NCBI GenBank assembly: GCA_046756245.1
Contig: JBHHVZ010000003.1
Location: 1-64,000, forward strand
DNA from: G021776435 sp046756245
GTDB taxonomy: Bacteria; Pseudomonadota; Alphaproteobacteria; Caulobacterales; Parvularculaceae
Direction of reading: 5' to 3'
DNA: 64,000 nt
Positions 35,391-43,635 of the stretch are shown here, piece after piece; within the stretch, counting starts at the first letter, position 1; each line of letters begins with the position of its first letter. The position numbers and the translations under genes were made by a program. The notes beneath the pieces were generated by a model. That model was not told the origin of the DNA, searched no databases, and worked only from the letters and a program-made list of their open reading frames with translations.

Positions 35391-35924
35391 CTAATTGGGC
35401 GGGGTTCGGCCCGCCGGGACAACCCTGTCAAGAATGACAAATTCGCAAGCATACTGATTTCGTTCGCTTTTTAAGCATTCTCCGGCTGCGGTTTCCCGCC
35501 ATTCCTCGGCTTTGAGCGCCGGAAAACTCGATTCGCCTGCAACATGCGCTTTCACCCGGGTAAGGTAAATGCGCGTCGCAGCATCGATTGTCTGGGCGTA
35601 GATCTCGCCGCCGCCGATCACGCAAACCTCCTCGACGCCGCGCGCGTCTGCGCAGTCGTGCGCGCGCGCCAGCGCCGTTTCGAGGTTGCGCGCGATTATA
35701 ACCCCTTCGGGCTGAAAATTTTCATCGCGCGTGACGACGATATTGTCGCGGCCAGGCAGCGGCTCGCCGATGCTTTCATAGGTCTTGCGGCCCATGATGA
35801 CCGGCTTGCCCGTGGTTGCGCGCTTGAACCATTTGAGGTCGTCGCTGATGCGCCACGGCAGCGCGCCGGCGCTTCCAATGACGCCGTTTTCGGCGACCGC
35901 GGCGACCAGCGCAATCCGCGTCAT
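35391..35924 (-). CDS. folA: Dihydrofolate reductase
   Basis: A 177-residue enzyme that reduces dihydrofolate to tetrahydrofolate with NADPH. The start MTRIALVAAVAENGVIGSAGALPWRISDDLKWFK matches the first strand and the folate loop, and KPVIMGRKTYESIGEPLPGRDNIVVTRD (about 43-71) is the classic NADPH-binding segment; the conserved Glu/Asp of the folate site (ISDDLKWFK) is present. The ATG at 35924 overlaps the stop of the acetyltransferase by four bases and has a GGAGG upstream; longer starts are antisense artefacts. It regenerates THF used up by thyA, the first gene of the same operon. Confidence 0.93.
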   Translation of the reverse strand: MTRIALVAAVAENGVIGSAGALPWRISDDLKWFKRATTGKPVIMGRKTYESIGEPLPGRDNIVVTRDENFQPEGVIIARNLETALARAHDCADARGVEEVCVIGGGEIYAQTIDAATRIYLTRVKAHVAGESSFPALKAEEWRETAAGECLKSERNQYACEFVILDRVVPAGRTPPN

Positions 35925-36412
35925 TGGCTTGAATCCTCCCGCGCCAATGCGGCGAGCGCGTCGCCCGTCAGCCGGTAGACCGTCCAGTCGTCCATAGCTT
36001 CGGCGCCGAGGGATTTGTAAAACGCAATCGACGGCGCGTTCCAATCAAGCACCCACCATTCGAGCCGGCCGCAGCCGTTCGCCTCGGCGATCGCAGCAAG
36101 CCGCGCAAGCAGCGCCTTGCCGATTCCCCGGCCGCGAAAGCTTTTACGCACAAAGAGGTCCTCGAGATAAACGCCGTGGCGACCGAGAAAGGTCGAATAG
36201 TTGAAGAAATAAAGCGCGAAACCGCATTGAGCGCCGTTCCATTCGGCGATGAGAACGAAAGCTTTCGGGTTTTCGGCGAAGAGCGTCGCGCGCACGTTCT
36301 CGACCGTCGCCGTCACCTCATGGGCGAGCTTTTCATAGGCGGCCAACTCATGGATGAAGTCGAGAACGAGCTCGGCGTCTTCGTCGCCGGCTTCCCTGAT
36401 GCGCAAGCTCAT
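35921..36412 (-). CDS. GNAT N-acetyltransferase between thyA and folA
   Basis: A 163-residue GNAT protein of the diamine/spermidine-acetyltransferase-like type. Visible motifs are SLRIREAGDEDAELVLDFIHELAAYEK at the N-terminus, ALYFFNYSTFLGRHGVYLEDLFVRKSFRGRGIGKALLARLAAIA (motif A, about 65-108) and LEWWVLDWNAPSIAFYKSLGA. The subgroup often acetylates small amines such as spermine or thialysine, but the substrate here is unknown. It is translationally coupled on both sides, overlapping thyA by four bases and folA by four bases. Confidence 0.88.
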   Translation of the reverse strand: MSLRIREAGDEDAELVLDFIHELAAYEKLAHEVTATVENVRATLFAENPKAFVLIAEWNGAQCGFALYFFNYSTFLGRHGVYLEDLFVRKSFRGRGIGKALLARLAAIAEANGCGRLEWWVLDWNAPSIAFYKSLGAEAMDDWTVYRLTGDALAALAREDSSQ

Positions 36413-37203
36413 ACCGCCACCGTCGCCTTGATATGCGGATGAGCCTCGTAGCCTTCGAGAACGAAATCCTCATAGCGAAAGTCCGATATGTCGCTTACGT
36501 CGCGATTAATGCGCATGCGCGGCAGGGGATAGGGCGCGCGTTGAAGCTGTGTTTTCGCCTGTTCTACATGGTTGAGATAAAGATGCGCGTCGCCGAGCGT
36601 ATGGATGAATTCGCCCGGACGCAGTCCTGTCACGCGCGCCATCATCTGGGTCAATAATGCGTAAGACGCAATGTTGAACGGAACGCCCAGAAAAATATCG
36701 GCCGAGCGCTGATAAAGCTGGCAGGAAAGCCGCCCCTCGGCGACAAAGAACTGGAACAGACAATGGCAGGGCTGCAGCGCCATCCGGTCGAGGTCGGCCG
36801 GATTCCAGGCGCTGACGACAAGGCGGCGCGAATTGGGATTGCGCTTGATCTCGCGGGCGACCCAGCCGATCTGATCGATGGTGCGGCCTTCCGGTGTTTC
36901 CCATCGCCGCCACTGCTTGCCGTAGACAGGACCGAGCTCGCCGCTCTCATCGGCCCACTTATCCCAGATCGAAACGCCGTTTTCCTTCAGGTAGCGAATG
37001 TTGGTTTCGCCTGACAGAAACCATAATAATTCGTGTACGATAGATTTTACGTGCAGCTTCTTGGTGGTCAGCACCGGAAAACCATCGTCGAGATCGAAGC
37101 GCATCCGCCAGCCGAAAACGGCGCGCGTGCCGACGCCCGTGCGGTCGCCGCGCTCGACGCCCTGTTCCATGACATGCCGCAAAAGATCGAGATATTGTCT
37201 CAT
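36409..37203 (-). CDS. thyA: Thymidylate synthase
   Basis: A 264-residue enzyme methylating dUMP to dTMP using methylene-THF. The nucleophile is Cys146 in MALQPCHCLFQFFV, the substrate loop is in RTGVGTRAVFGWRMRFDLDDGFPVLTTKKLHVKS (about 21-54), and the NADLDRM/ASYALLTQMMARVTGL (about 186-206) segments are standard. The length equals E. coli ThyA. It starts the thyA-GNAT-folA operon, which pairs the dTMP synthase with the reductase that recycles its dihydrofolate. Confidence 0.95.
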   Translation of the reverse strand: MRQYLDLLRHVMEQGVERGDRTGVGTRAVFGWRMRFDLDDGFPVLTTKKLHVKSIVHELLWFLSGETNIRYLKENGVSIWDKWADESGELGPVYGKQWRRWETPEGRTIDQIGWVAREIKRNPNSRRLVVSAWNPADLDRMALQPCHCLFQFFVAEGRLSCQLYQRSADIFLGVPFNIASYALLTQMMARVTGLRPGEFIHTLGDAHLYLNHVEQAKTQLQRAPYPLPRMRINRDVSDISDFRYEDFVLEGYEAHPHIKATVAV

Positions 37204-37423
37204 TCCCGCCGAATCTCCTGCTTATTCGTCGAGCATAGCCGACAGGGCGGGCGCGTCACGGGCTGTTTGTCCCCACGGGCCGGTGCTAGAGTGGGCCGCC
37301 CGCGCCGGGGGGCGCGGCCCGCCGGCGAAGGCCGGCGAAAAGATAATCCTGTCGCGCGCGGGCCGGAAATATCAGTTTGCGCGCCTTTGCGCGCGGGCCG
37401 CGCGGCCTGAAAGGGGAATCGCG

Positions 37424-38944
37424 ATGATCATGGGCGCACGCAACCGCACGCCGCTGAGAGGCCTTGCGCTGCAGGGATTCGTCATCGGCCTCGTCACTGG
37501 TTTGATCGTTTACGCCATCGCCGAATACTGGGTCGATGAAGTCGCCAATCCGCAACTGCCGGCGACAGTTCTCTTTTTCGTCGTCTCGGGCGCGCTTGCA
37601 TTCCTGTTGCTGGCTGAGAAGCGGCGGTTAACCGGCGCGCTTGCAGCCGCGCTGGCCATTGCAGGGATCATCGCCGTTCCCGATTATTTCATGATGGGAG
37701 CGGCCGACGGCGATGGACGCAACCTGACCGAATTTCCCGCCATCTTCTGGTTTGGGCTGTCGGGCCCGATCGTCGCCTATCTATTGACGACGCTCGCCAA
37801 AGCGGCTCAGGAGGAAGGCGCCCCGCCGCCTTATTCGGCGGTTTTCTTTCATGGACTGACATTGCCGCTGATTGTCGCCGGCGCCGCGCTGTTTGCGTTG
37901 CTGGCGATCGTTCTTCTGTTCGCCTGGGCGGCGCTTCTGAAATCGATGGACGTTTCTTTCTTTCATGAAACGTTTCAGGAGCCGTGGTTCATGCTGCCGT
38001 TTCTGGGCGCCGTCGGCGGACTGTCGACGGCGATGATGCGCGGGCAGGATGCGGTTCTCGGCGCGCTTCGGCTTATTCTGCTGCTGTTCTGCCGGATCGC
38101 CATTCCGATCATGGCTGTTTTCTCGGTGACGTTTATCGTCGTGCTGGCGACCAACGGAACCGCCGCGATTGTCGACAAGCCCTATCCCGGCGCGATCATG
38201 CTCGGGCTGGCGTTCGCGGCCATGCTGATTTTCAACGGCGTCTATCAGAACGGCGAAGGCGGCCCGCCGGGTCTGTGGCTGCGGATACCGACCCTTGTCA
38301 CGCTGGCCAGCTTTCCGGTTTACGCCGGCGTCGCCGCCTGGGCGTTCTGGCTCAGGGTCGACCAGTACGGCCTGACGCCTGGGCGCGTCGCCGGCGTCGC
38401 CATGACCGGACTCGCGGCAGCCTACAGCCTCGTCTGCATCGCCGGGATCGTGTCGGAGTTTACCTGGCGCACCGACCGATGGATGCCGCTGGTCGCGCCG
38501 ATCAACACGGCGATGACCCTGTTGTGGATCGTCGTTTTGATTGCGCTCGCTACGCCTGTCCTCGACCCCTGGGCGCTGTCCGCGCACAGCCAGTACGCCC
38601 GACTCGCCGACGGCGAACTCGATGCGACGGAATTCGACTACGGCTATCTGCGCTTCAGACTGGGCGCGCACGGCGAAAAGGCGCTCGACAGATTGCTCGC
38701 TCTTGAAGATCATCCGCAAGCGGTTGAAATACGCAGGGGCGTCGAACGCGCCCGCGCGGCGCCGAATTACTGGACGTATGAGCATGGCGATCGGGAAGCG
38801 CCGCGCCCGGCGCCGCATGAAAAAGACAGCAGCGGGCCGATGGATCTCGAGCTTAACCCGAAAGGCGCGAACGCCGAGCCTGATGATTCTTCACACGCGC
38901 CGGCGCAAGACGAAGAAAACAGCGGCGATCCTGGAATGCCGTAG
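37424..38944 (+). CDS. DUF4153 multi-TM membrane protein
   Basis: A 506-residue membrane protein with about ten hydrophobic segments (first near 14-36) and a hydrophilic, Pro/Glu-rich C-terminal tail (about 455-506). The overall hydropathy and the central SSFHETFQEPWFMLPFLGAVGGLSTAMMRGQ-like segment suggest the DUF4153 family, whose function is unknown. The ATG at 37424 has an AAGGGGAA five bases upstream; the longer frame is antisense to thyA. Divergent from thyA across about 220 bases with no obvious promoter consensus that I would assign. Downstream lies a palindromic repeat. Confidence 0.75.
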   Translation: MIMGARNRTPLRGLALQGFVIGLVTGLIVYAIAEYWVDEVANPQLPATVLFFVVSGALAFLLLAEKRRLTGALAAALAIAGIIAVPDYFMMGAADGDGRNLTEFPAIFWFGLSGPIVAYLLTTLAKAAQEEGAPPPYSAVFFHGLTLPLIVAGAALFALLAIVLLFAWAALLKSMDVSFFHETFQEPWFMLPFLGAVGGLSTAMMRGQDAVLGALRLILLLFCRIAIPIMAVFSVTFIVVLATNGTAAIVDKPYPGAIMLGLAFAAMLIFNGVYQNGEGGPPGLWLRIPTLVTLASFPVYAGVAAWAFWLRVDQYGLTPGRVAGVAMTGLAAAYSLVCIAGIVSEFTWRTDRWMPLVAPINTAMTLLWIVVLIALATPVLDPWALSAHSQYARLADGELDATEFDYGYLRFRLGAHGEKALDRLLALEDHPQAVEIRRGVERARAAPNYWTYEHGDREAPRPAPHEKDSSGPMDLELNPKGANAEPDDSSHAPAQDEENSGDPGMP

Positions 38945-38967
38945 GCCTGTTGAAATTCAACGTTTCC

Positions 38968-39014
38968 CTGTCATCCCGGAGCCCCGCCGCAAGGTGCGGA
39001 ACCCGGAATGACAG
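38968..39014. repeat. Palindromic intergenic repeat (CTGTCATCCCGG/CCGGAATGACAG)
   Basis: An inverted repeat with arms CTGTCATcCCGG and CCGGaATGACAG spaced by about 23 bases, lying between the convergent DUF4153 and dehydratase genes. CTGTCATtCC-type palindromes of this kind are known as dispersed repeats in many bacterial genomes. It is one of three different palindromic elements at convergent junctions in this window. Confidence 0.55.
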
Positions 39015-39052
39015 AGGAGATTCAAAATACAATAGATCCCCTAACCCGCGTC

Positions 39053-40063
39053 TCAGCCAAACCGTTCAAGAATCGACGCAAACAGCGGCGGATCGACATT
39101 GCCGCCCGAAAGCGTCAACGCGACGGTCTTGCCGCTTGCGTCGAACTTGCCCGTGAGAATGGCGGCGAGCGCTACGGCGCCGCCCGGCTCAAGCACGAGT
39201 TTCAGATATTTGAAGGCGTAGACGATCGCGCGCGCAACCTCGTCTTCGCTGATGGAAAGTCCGCCCTTCACCAGCCGCCGCATTATCGGCAGCGTCAGCG
39301 CGCCCGGCGCCGGCGTGGCGAGCGCGTCGCAGATCGTACGCTTCGCAATGTCGACCGAATAGGTCTCGCCGTCGCGGATCGACGCCCAGGTTTCGTCGAA
39401 GCCTTCCGGCTCGGCGATCCATATTTCCGTGTCCGGAGAAACTTCTTCGAAGATCGTCGCACAGCCCGAAGTCAGCCCGCCGCCGCCGCAACAGATGATG
39501 AAGGCGTCAAGCTCGGCGCCCATCGTTGCGGCGTCCTCGGCGGTTTCGAGACCGACCGTGCCCTGCCCTTCGATGATCGCAACATGATCGTAAGAAGGCG
39601 CGAGCGCCATTCTGCGCTCCTCAGCGAGCGCGCGGCCGATCGCCTCGCGATCCTCGCTGTAGCGATCATAAGGAATGATCTCGGCCCCGTAGCCGCGCAC
39701 TTTTTCGACCTTCGACTGCGGCGCGTCGGTCGGCATGACGATGACGGCGGACGTGTTGAAATGGCGGGCGGCGCGCGCCACGCCCTGCCCATGGTTCCCA
39801 GACGACCATGCGAGCACGCCGCGCGCGCGTTCTTCCGGCGTTAATTGCGCGATGAGGTTGTACGCGCCGCGAAACTTGAATGAGCCGCAATGCTGGAGAA
39901 CTTCAGGCTTTAAAAGGATCCGGCCGCCGGCCGTCTCGTTCAGCACGTCGGATTCAATGAACGGCGTCCTGACGGCGAGGCCTTCGAGGCGCGCCGCCGC
40001 GCGCCGCACGCCCGCCGCTGAAATTGTTTTTTCGGCGCTGTCGCCGACATTTTCTGTCGCCAT
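39053..40063 (-). CDS. PLP-dependent threonine/serine dehydratase-like enzyme
   Basis: A 336-residue fold-type II PLP enzyme. The PLP lysine lies in CGSFKFRGAYN (about residue 60), the Ser/Asn site is SSGNHGQGVARAA (about 87-100), and the phosphate loop is CCGGGGLTSG (about 195). It stops after the catalytic domain, without the C-terminal ACT regulatory domain of biosynthetic IlvA, so it resembles catabolic dehydratases, serine racemase or threo-3-hydroxyaspartate ammonia-lyase; which one is not decidable here. The ATG at 40063 was chosen over a GTG three bases upstream. Confidence 0.85.
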   Translation of the reverse strand: MATENVGDSAEKTISAAGVRRAAARLEGLAVRTPFIESDVLNETAGGRILLKPEVLQHCGSFKFRGAYNLIAQLTPEERARGVLAWSSGNHGQGVARAARHFNTSAVIVMPTDAPQSKVEKVRGYGAEIIPYDRYSEDREAIGRALAEERRMALAPSYDHVAIIEGQGTVGLETAEDAATMGAELDAFIICCGGGGLTSGCATIFEEVSPDTEIWIAEPEGFDETWASIRDGETYSVDIAKRTICDALATPAPGALTLPIMRRLVKGGLSISEDEVARAIVYAFKYLKLVLEPGGAVALAAILTGKFDASGKTVALTLSGGNVDPPLFASILERFG

Positions 40064-40164
40064 CACTTGAACTCCGCTTCACCGCGCCGAACGCCATGAA
40101 ACTACCGCATAAAGTCGGCCTCAAATGGGCGCAAGTGCGGCGAAAGCGGTGCGCGACGGCAGAG

Positions 40165-41091
40165 TCATGCAGCCCTCTCCGTTTCGCCCGAGAGATAGCG
40201 ATAGGCGACTCCGCTCGCAACCGTCCACATCGCCGTATAAACGATCGTAAATAAATAGTTTGCTAGGGCGAACAGCCAGAAACCGGGACGCGCCATGTTC
40301 CATTGATCGCGCTGCATTTCCAGTATGCGTCGGCTGATTTCCTGTTGCGCCGCCTCGTCCTGTCCGGCCGCGATCATTTCGCCGATGAACTGAAAATAGT
40401 CAGCAGCGATGAAAATCATAAAGACCGACGCGACGACGATTATGGCGACGCCCCACAGGATCCAGTAGACGAGCAATCCCAATGCATTTCCTTTCGTGAC
40501 CCGCCAGGATTCCGGAATGCCGAGACTGCGCGACCCGATCGCGGCCGGGAAAAACACCGACAGCCGCAGGAGGAACCAGATGAATATGGAAACAAAAGCG
40601 ACAACAAGGAGTAAAGTAATGATTCCGCCGACCTGCGTCCCAACGACTCCCGAAACATATGCGAGCACAAGGACCGCCAGAAAGCCGACGACAGAAAGGA
40701 ATACAATCATAATCAGGTATAGAATGTAGGCGATGAGAACGCGAAACTCGTCGCCGAAAAATTGAAAATAGAAGGGAAGCGCGGGCGCCTCGCCGCGCAC
40801 CACATGCCGAAGGACGCCGGCGATCATCATCGGATAAACGATCGCCATCAGCAGATAGAGCCAACCGACCGATTTCATCATCGGGCCAAGCGCTTCGAAC
40901 ACTTTGGAAGGATCCTCGCCCTCGCCGATCGTCGAAAATTGCATTTGCGCGTCGAGCATGGACGGCATGAAGTAGGCATAGGCCGCCATCAGCAGCAGCG
41001 TCGGCAGCCAGAGTATTTTGAAAACAGTCAACGGATGGGCCGCCAGATAGGCCCAGCCGGCCAGAAACGCCTTGAAAATAGGTAACTTCAT
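40165..41091 (-). CDS. Six-TM membrane protein of unknown function
   Basis: A 308-residue integral membrane protein with about six hydrophobic helices. It starts with KLPIFKAFLAGWAYLAAHPLTVFKILWLPTLLLMAAYAYFM (about 2-42), followed by an acidic loop (SMLDAQMQFSTIGEGEDPSKVFEALG), and later a SIFIWFLLRLSVFFPAAIGSRSLGIPESWRVTKGNALGLLVYW amphipathic region (about 195-237). I recognise no family with certainty. The ATG at 41091 has a GGGAGG ten bases upstream. It precedes no gene on the same strand except the dehydratase, from which about 100 bases separate it. Confidence 0.65.
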   Translation of the reverse strand: MKLPIFKAFLAGWAYLAAHPLTVFKILWLPTLLLMAAYAYFMPSMLDAQMQFSTIGEGEDPSKVFEALGPMMKSVGWLYLLMAIVYPMMIAGVLRHVVRGEAPALPFYFQFFGDEFRVLIAYILYLIMIVFLSVVGFLAVLVLAYVSGVVGTQVGGIITLLLVVAFVSIFIWFLLRLSVFFPAAIGSRSLGIPESWRVTKGNALGLLVYWILWGVAIIVVASVFMIFIAADYFQFIGEMIAAGQDEAAQQEISRRILEMQRDQWNMARPGFWLFALANYLFTIVYTAMWTVASGVAYRYLSGETERAA

Positions 41092-41226
41092 TTTCGCCCT
41101 CCCGACTTCGCTTCGCACAGCCCGCGCACGGAGCATGATCGCATTCCAACCCTACCGTGCTTTTCCGCGCCGGAACAGGCCGCAATCCCGGCGCCAGACA
41201 GGAACGATGCACGGCCTTTCTTCGCG

Positions 41227-41619
41227 CTATTGACCGGCCGCCGGCTCCCAGAGTTCGACCTTGCGCCCCTCGGGGTCGATGACCCAGCCGAACCGGCCGA
41301 TGCCTTCCATTTCCTCGATCTTGTCCTCGACCTTGCAGCCGGCGGCGCGGAGCCTGGCGAGCAGACCGTCAAGATCGTCGACGCGGAAATTGACCATGTA
41401 CGGCGCGACGCTCGGGTTGAAATACTCGGTATCCTGTTCGAACAGGCCAAATACGGATGATGCGATTTTTTCCGGTTCATCATATTCGCGCCATTTCAGA
41501 ACGGATCCAACGAACTGATCGTTCGATTCAAGCCCCAGATGTTCGGCGTACCATTGCATCAGCTTTTTTGGATCGCGCGACTTCATGAAGACGCCGCCGA
41601 TGCCTGTCGCTCTGGCCAT
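41227..41619 (-). CDS. VOC-family (glyoxalase fold) protein
   Basis: A 130-residue vicinal-oxygen-chelate protein. It begins ARATGIGGVFMKSRDPKKLMQWYAEHLGL, has VNFRVDDLDGLLARLRAAG in the middle and finishes with RFGWVIDPEGRKVELWEP, the usual beta-alpha-beta-beta-beta metal-site strands. Such proteins form dimers and act on or bind diverse small molecules, so no substrate is assigned. ATG at 41619 follows a GGAG; the longer frame is a shadow of the neighbour. It is followed by about 135 bases before the next gene. Confidence 0.85.
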   Translation of the reverse strand: MARATGIGGVFMKSRDPKKLMQWYAEHLGLESNDQFVGSVLKWREYDEPEKIASSVFGLFEQDTEYFNPSVAPYMVNFRVDDLDGLLARLRAAGCKVEDKIEEMEGIGRFGWVIDPEGRKVELWEPAAGQ

Positions 41620-41656
41620 AATCGTTCTCCTGATTGAATCGGCAAGGTACGAGCAA

Positions 41657-42469
41657 TCAACGTCCGAGAGCAATATAGGCGAAAATCGCAAGACCGACGC
41701 CGATGCGATACCAGCCGAAGGGTCTCAGACCGTAGCGTCCGACAAAGGCGATAAAGGTTTTGACCACGATATAGGCGACGAGGAACGATACCACGAACCC
41801 GATAGCGATATCCGAAGCTGCGTCGACGCTCAAAACGTTGCGGTTCTTGTAGAGATCATAGACAGTCGCGGCGAGCATAGTCGGCACCGCGAGATAGAAA
41901 GTGAACGCCGCGCCCGCTTTACGCTCAACGCCAAGCAGCATGCCGCCCAGAATGGTCGCCCCCGAACGCGATACGCCGGGAACCAGCGAGAGAACCTGGC
42001 ACAGTCCAATCTGGAAGCATTTCCATAACGGCAAATGATCGCCGTCGTCATAGCGCGGCGGCGGCGCCATCCGTTCAAGAACCAAAATGAGCACGCCGCC
42101 GACGGTCAGCGTCGTCGCGATGACGGTCAGCGAAATCGAGGGGTCGAACAGCACGTTTTTTATGAAACCGTGAAGCAGGAAGCCGGCGACGGCCGAAGGC
42201 AAAAAGGCGATGAAAACGCCGAGCGCGAACTGGCGCGCCTCCGGTTTCGTCGGCAGACCGATAAACGCATCCCAGAATTTCCGCCAATAGACGACGACGA
42301 CGGCGAGAATGGCGCCGAACTGAATGACGATTGGGAAAACCTCGCCCGGCGGGTGGAAGCCGAGCACCTGCTCGGCGACGAGAAGATGCGCCGTCGAGGA
42401 CACGGGCAGAAACTCGGTCAGGCCCTCGATGACGCCGAGCAATAGAACCAGAAGCAGCGTAATCAACAT
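41657..42469 (-). CDS. uppP: Undecaprenyl-diphosphatase
   Basis: A 270-residue inner-membrane phosphatase (BacA/UppP) that converts undecaprenyl diphosphate back to the monophosphate carrier for peptidoglycan and other envelope polymers. Active-site motifs are VIEGLTEFLPVSSTAHLLVAEQVLG (about 14-38) and PGVSRSGATILGGMLLGVERK (about 159-179), both complete. Eight hydrophobic segments are visible. No operon partner; rnpB lies upstream on the same strand after about 140 bases. Confidence 0.94.
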   Translation of the reverse strand: MLITLLLVLLLGVIEGLTEFLPVSSTAHLLVAEQVLGFHPPGEVFPIVIQFGAILAVVVVYWRKFWDAFIGLPTKPEARQFALGVFIAFLPSAVAGFLLHGFIKNVLFDPSISLTVIATTLTVGGVLILVLERMAPPPRYDDGDHLPLWKCFQIGLCQVLSLVPGVSRSGATILGGMLLGVERKAGAAFTFYLAVPTMLAATVYDLYKNRNVLSVDAASDIAIGFVVSFLVAYIVVKTFIAFVGRYGLRPFGWYRIGVGLAIFAYIALGR

Positions 42470-42608
42470 TCAGCGGGACTCGCGAGAGGAGGTTTGACGA
42501 AAAAAAGGCTAGCGGGAATGACAGACGGGATGATCAGCATGGCGTTTCGATACGCTGCTTCGCGCCGAGATGGCCATGAAAAAACGACGAATTGAAGAAT
42601 GAAAAAAA

Positions 42609-43010
42609 AGCGTCAGACGGCCTGTAAGCCGGGTTCTGTCTTTCGTTTCTCCGGAGAGAAGCGAAAGGACGGCCATTCATCTGGGAAGACGCTTGCACGC
42701 CTCCTCAAGCAACCAACCCGGACGGCTCGGCGCGAAGACCCGCCTGCTGTCGCCAGCGCGCCGTCCCTATTCGGTCTTGCTCCGGGCGGGGCTTGCCATG
42801 CCTGCATTGTCGCCAACGCAGCGGTGCGCTCTTACCGCACCTTTTCACCCTTGCCGCGCCAACGCCCGAAGGCGAAGGCGGGCGGTCCGTTCTCTGTGGC
42901 GCTTTCCCTCAGGTCGCCCTGGCCGGGCGTTACCCGGCGCCCTGTCTCCGCGGAGCCCGGACTTTCCTCGAAGGCCTTGCGGCCCTCGCGGCCGCCCGGC
43001 CGTCTGACCG
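42609..43010 (-). ncRNA. rnpB: RNase P RNA, bacterial type A
   Basis: Catalytic RNA of RNase P, about 400 bases. The 5' conserved core GAGGAAAGTCCGGGCTCC lies at 42952-42969 (minus) and the 3' core AGAACCCGGCTTACAGG at 42621-42637; the ends CAGACGGCC (about 43000) and GGCCGTCTG (about 42612) pair as helix P1, which fixes the boundaries. A TTTTTTTT tract follows on the minus strand just past 42609. This is a structural match, not a model score. It is transcribed from the promoter at 43015-43043 and is divergent from sixA. Confidence 0.95.
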
Positions 43011-43014
43011 GGAA

Positions 43015-43043
43015 GATGTGTCCTTTGAGGCGGCGGAGGTCAA
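43015..43043 (-). promoter_or_regulatory. rnpB promoter
   Basis: TTGACC (43038-43043) and CACATC (43015-43020) on the minus strand, 17 bases apart. The next bases reach the predicted 5' end of RNase P RNA after about six positions, exactly where initiation should occur. The -35 is near consensus; the -10 is weak, as often seen in this class. Confidence 0.65.
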
Positions 43044-43103
43044 GACCGCGGGGCGCAGGTCTGCTTCGACAGCCGGCGTCCGTCAGCGTAGACTTCTGGG
43101 ACG

Positions 43104-43625
43104 ATGAAGCTGGTTTCGCTCTTACGGCACGCCAGGGCGGTAGGCCGCTCGGCCGGGGTTCGCGACCTTGACCGGCCATTGACGGCGCGCGGGCGCGAAG
43201 ACGCCTCGCTCATGGGCGCCTTCCTTGCGGCGCGCGAACAGCCGCCCGACCTCGCCCTGTGTTCGCCTGCGGCGAGAACCCGCGAAACGCTCAACGCGGC
43301 GACAGACCATTTTCCCGAACCGCCGCATGCGATCTTCGACGACGCGATCTACGCCGCCGCGCCGGCGACATTGCTGGCGGCCGTTCAGGCGTCGCCAAAC
43401 CAATTCGGACATGTCCTTCTCATCGGCCACAATCCGGGAATTCACGAGTTTGCGCTGGGATTGGCCGCCGCGTCCGAAGAACATGCGATGGCGCGGCTCG
43501 AGAAAAAATTTCCGAAGGGCGCGCTGGCGCAGTTCGCCTTCGATGTCGCCGCCTGGCGTGAAACGAATTTCGCCGGCGGCCGGTTGATCGCGTTTGCAAG
43601 ACCGAAAGATTTGCGCTCGAAATAG
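43104..43625 (+). CDS. SixA-type histidine phosphatase
   Basis: A 173-residue phosphohistidine phosphatase of the histidine-phosphatase (phosphoglycerate-mutase) superfamily. The catalytic RHA motif is SLLRHARAVG (His9), a second His lies in LIGHNPGIHEFALGLA (about 111), and Arg residues RTRETL (about 56) complete the phosphate pocket. SixA in E. coli removes phosphate from HPt domains; an HPt protein is encoded elsewhere in this window but the two need not be partners. Start ATG at 43104 follows the rnpB promoter region on the opposite strand. Confidence 0.85.
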   Translation: MKLVSLLRHARAVGRSAGVRDLDRPLTARGREDASLMGAFLAAREQPPDLALCSPAARTRETLNAATDHFPEPPHAIFDDAIYAAAPATLLAAVQASPNQFGHVLLIGHNPGIHEFALGLAAASEEHAMARLEKKFPKGALAQFAFDVAAWRETNFAGGRLIAFARPKDLRSK

Positions 43626-43635
43626 CGTGCGAACG

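Noticed and set aside
42599..43171. Plus-strand open frame of 190 codons over the RNase P RNA gene
   Set aside because: The region is a structural RNA on the minus strand; the frame lacks a coding signature and its stops and codon use are accidental.
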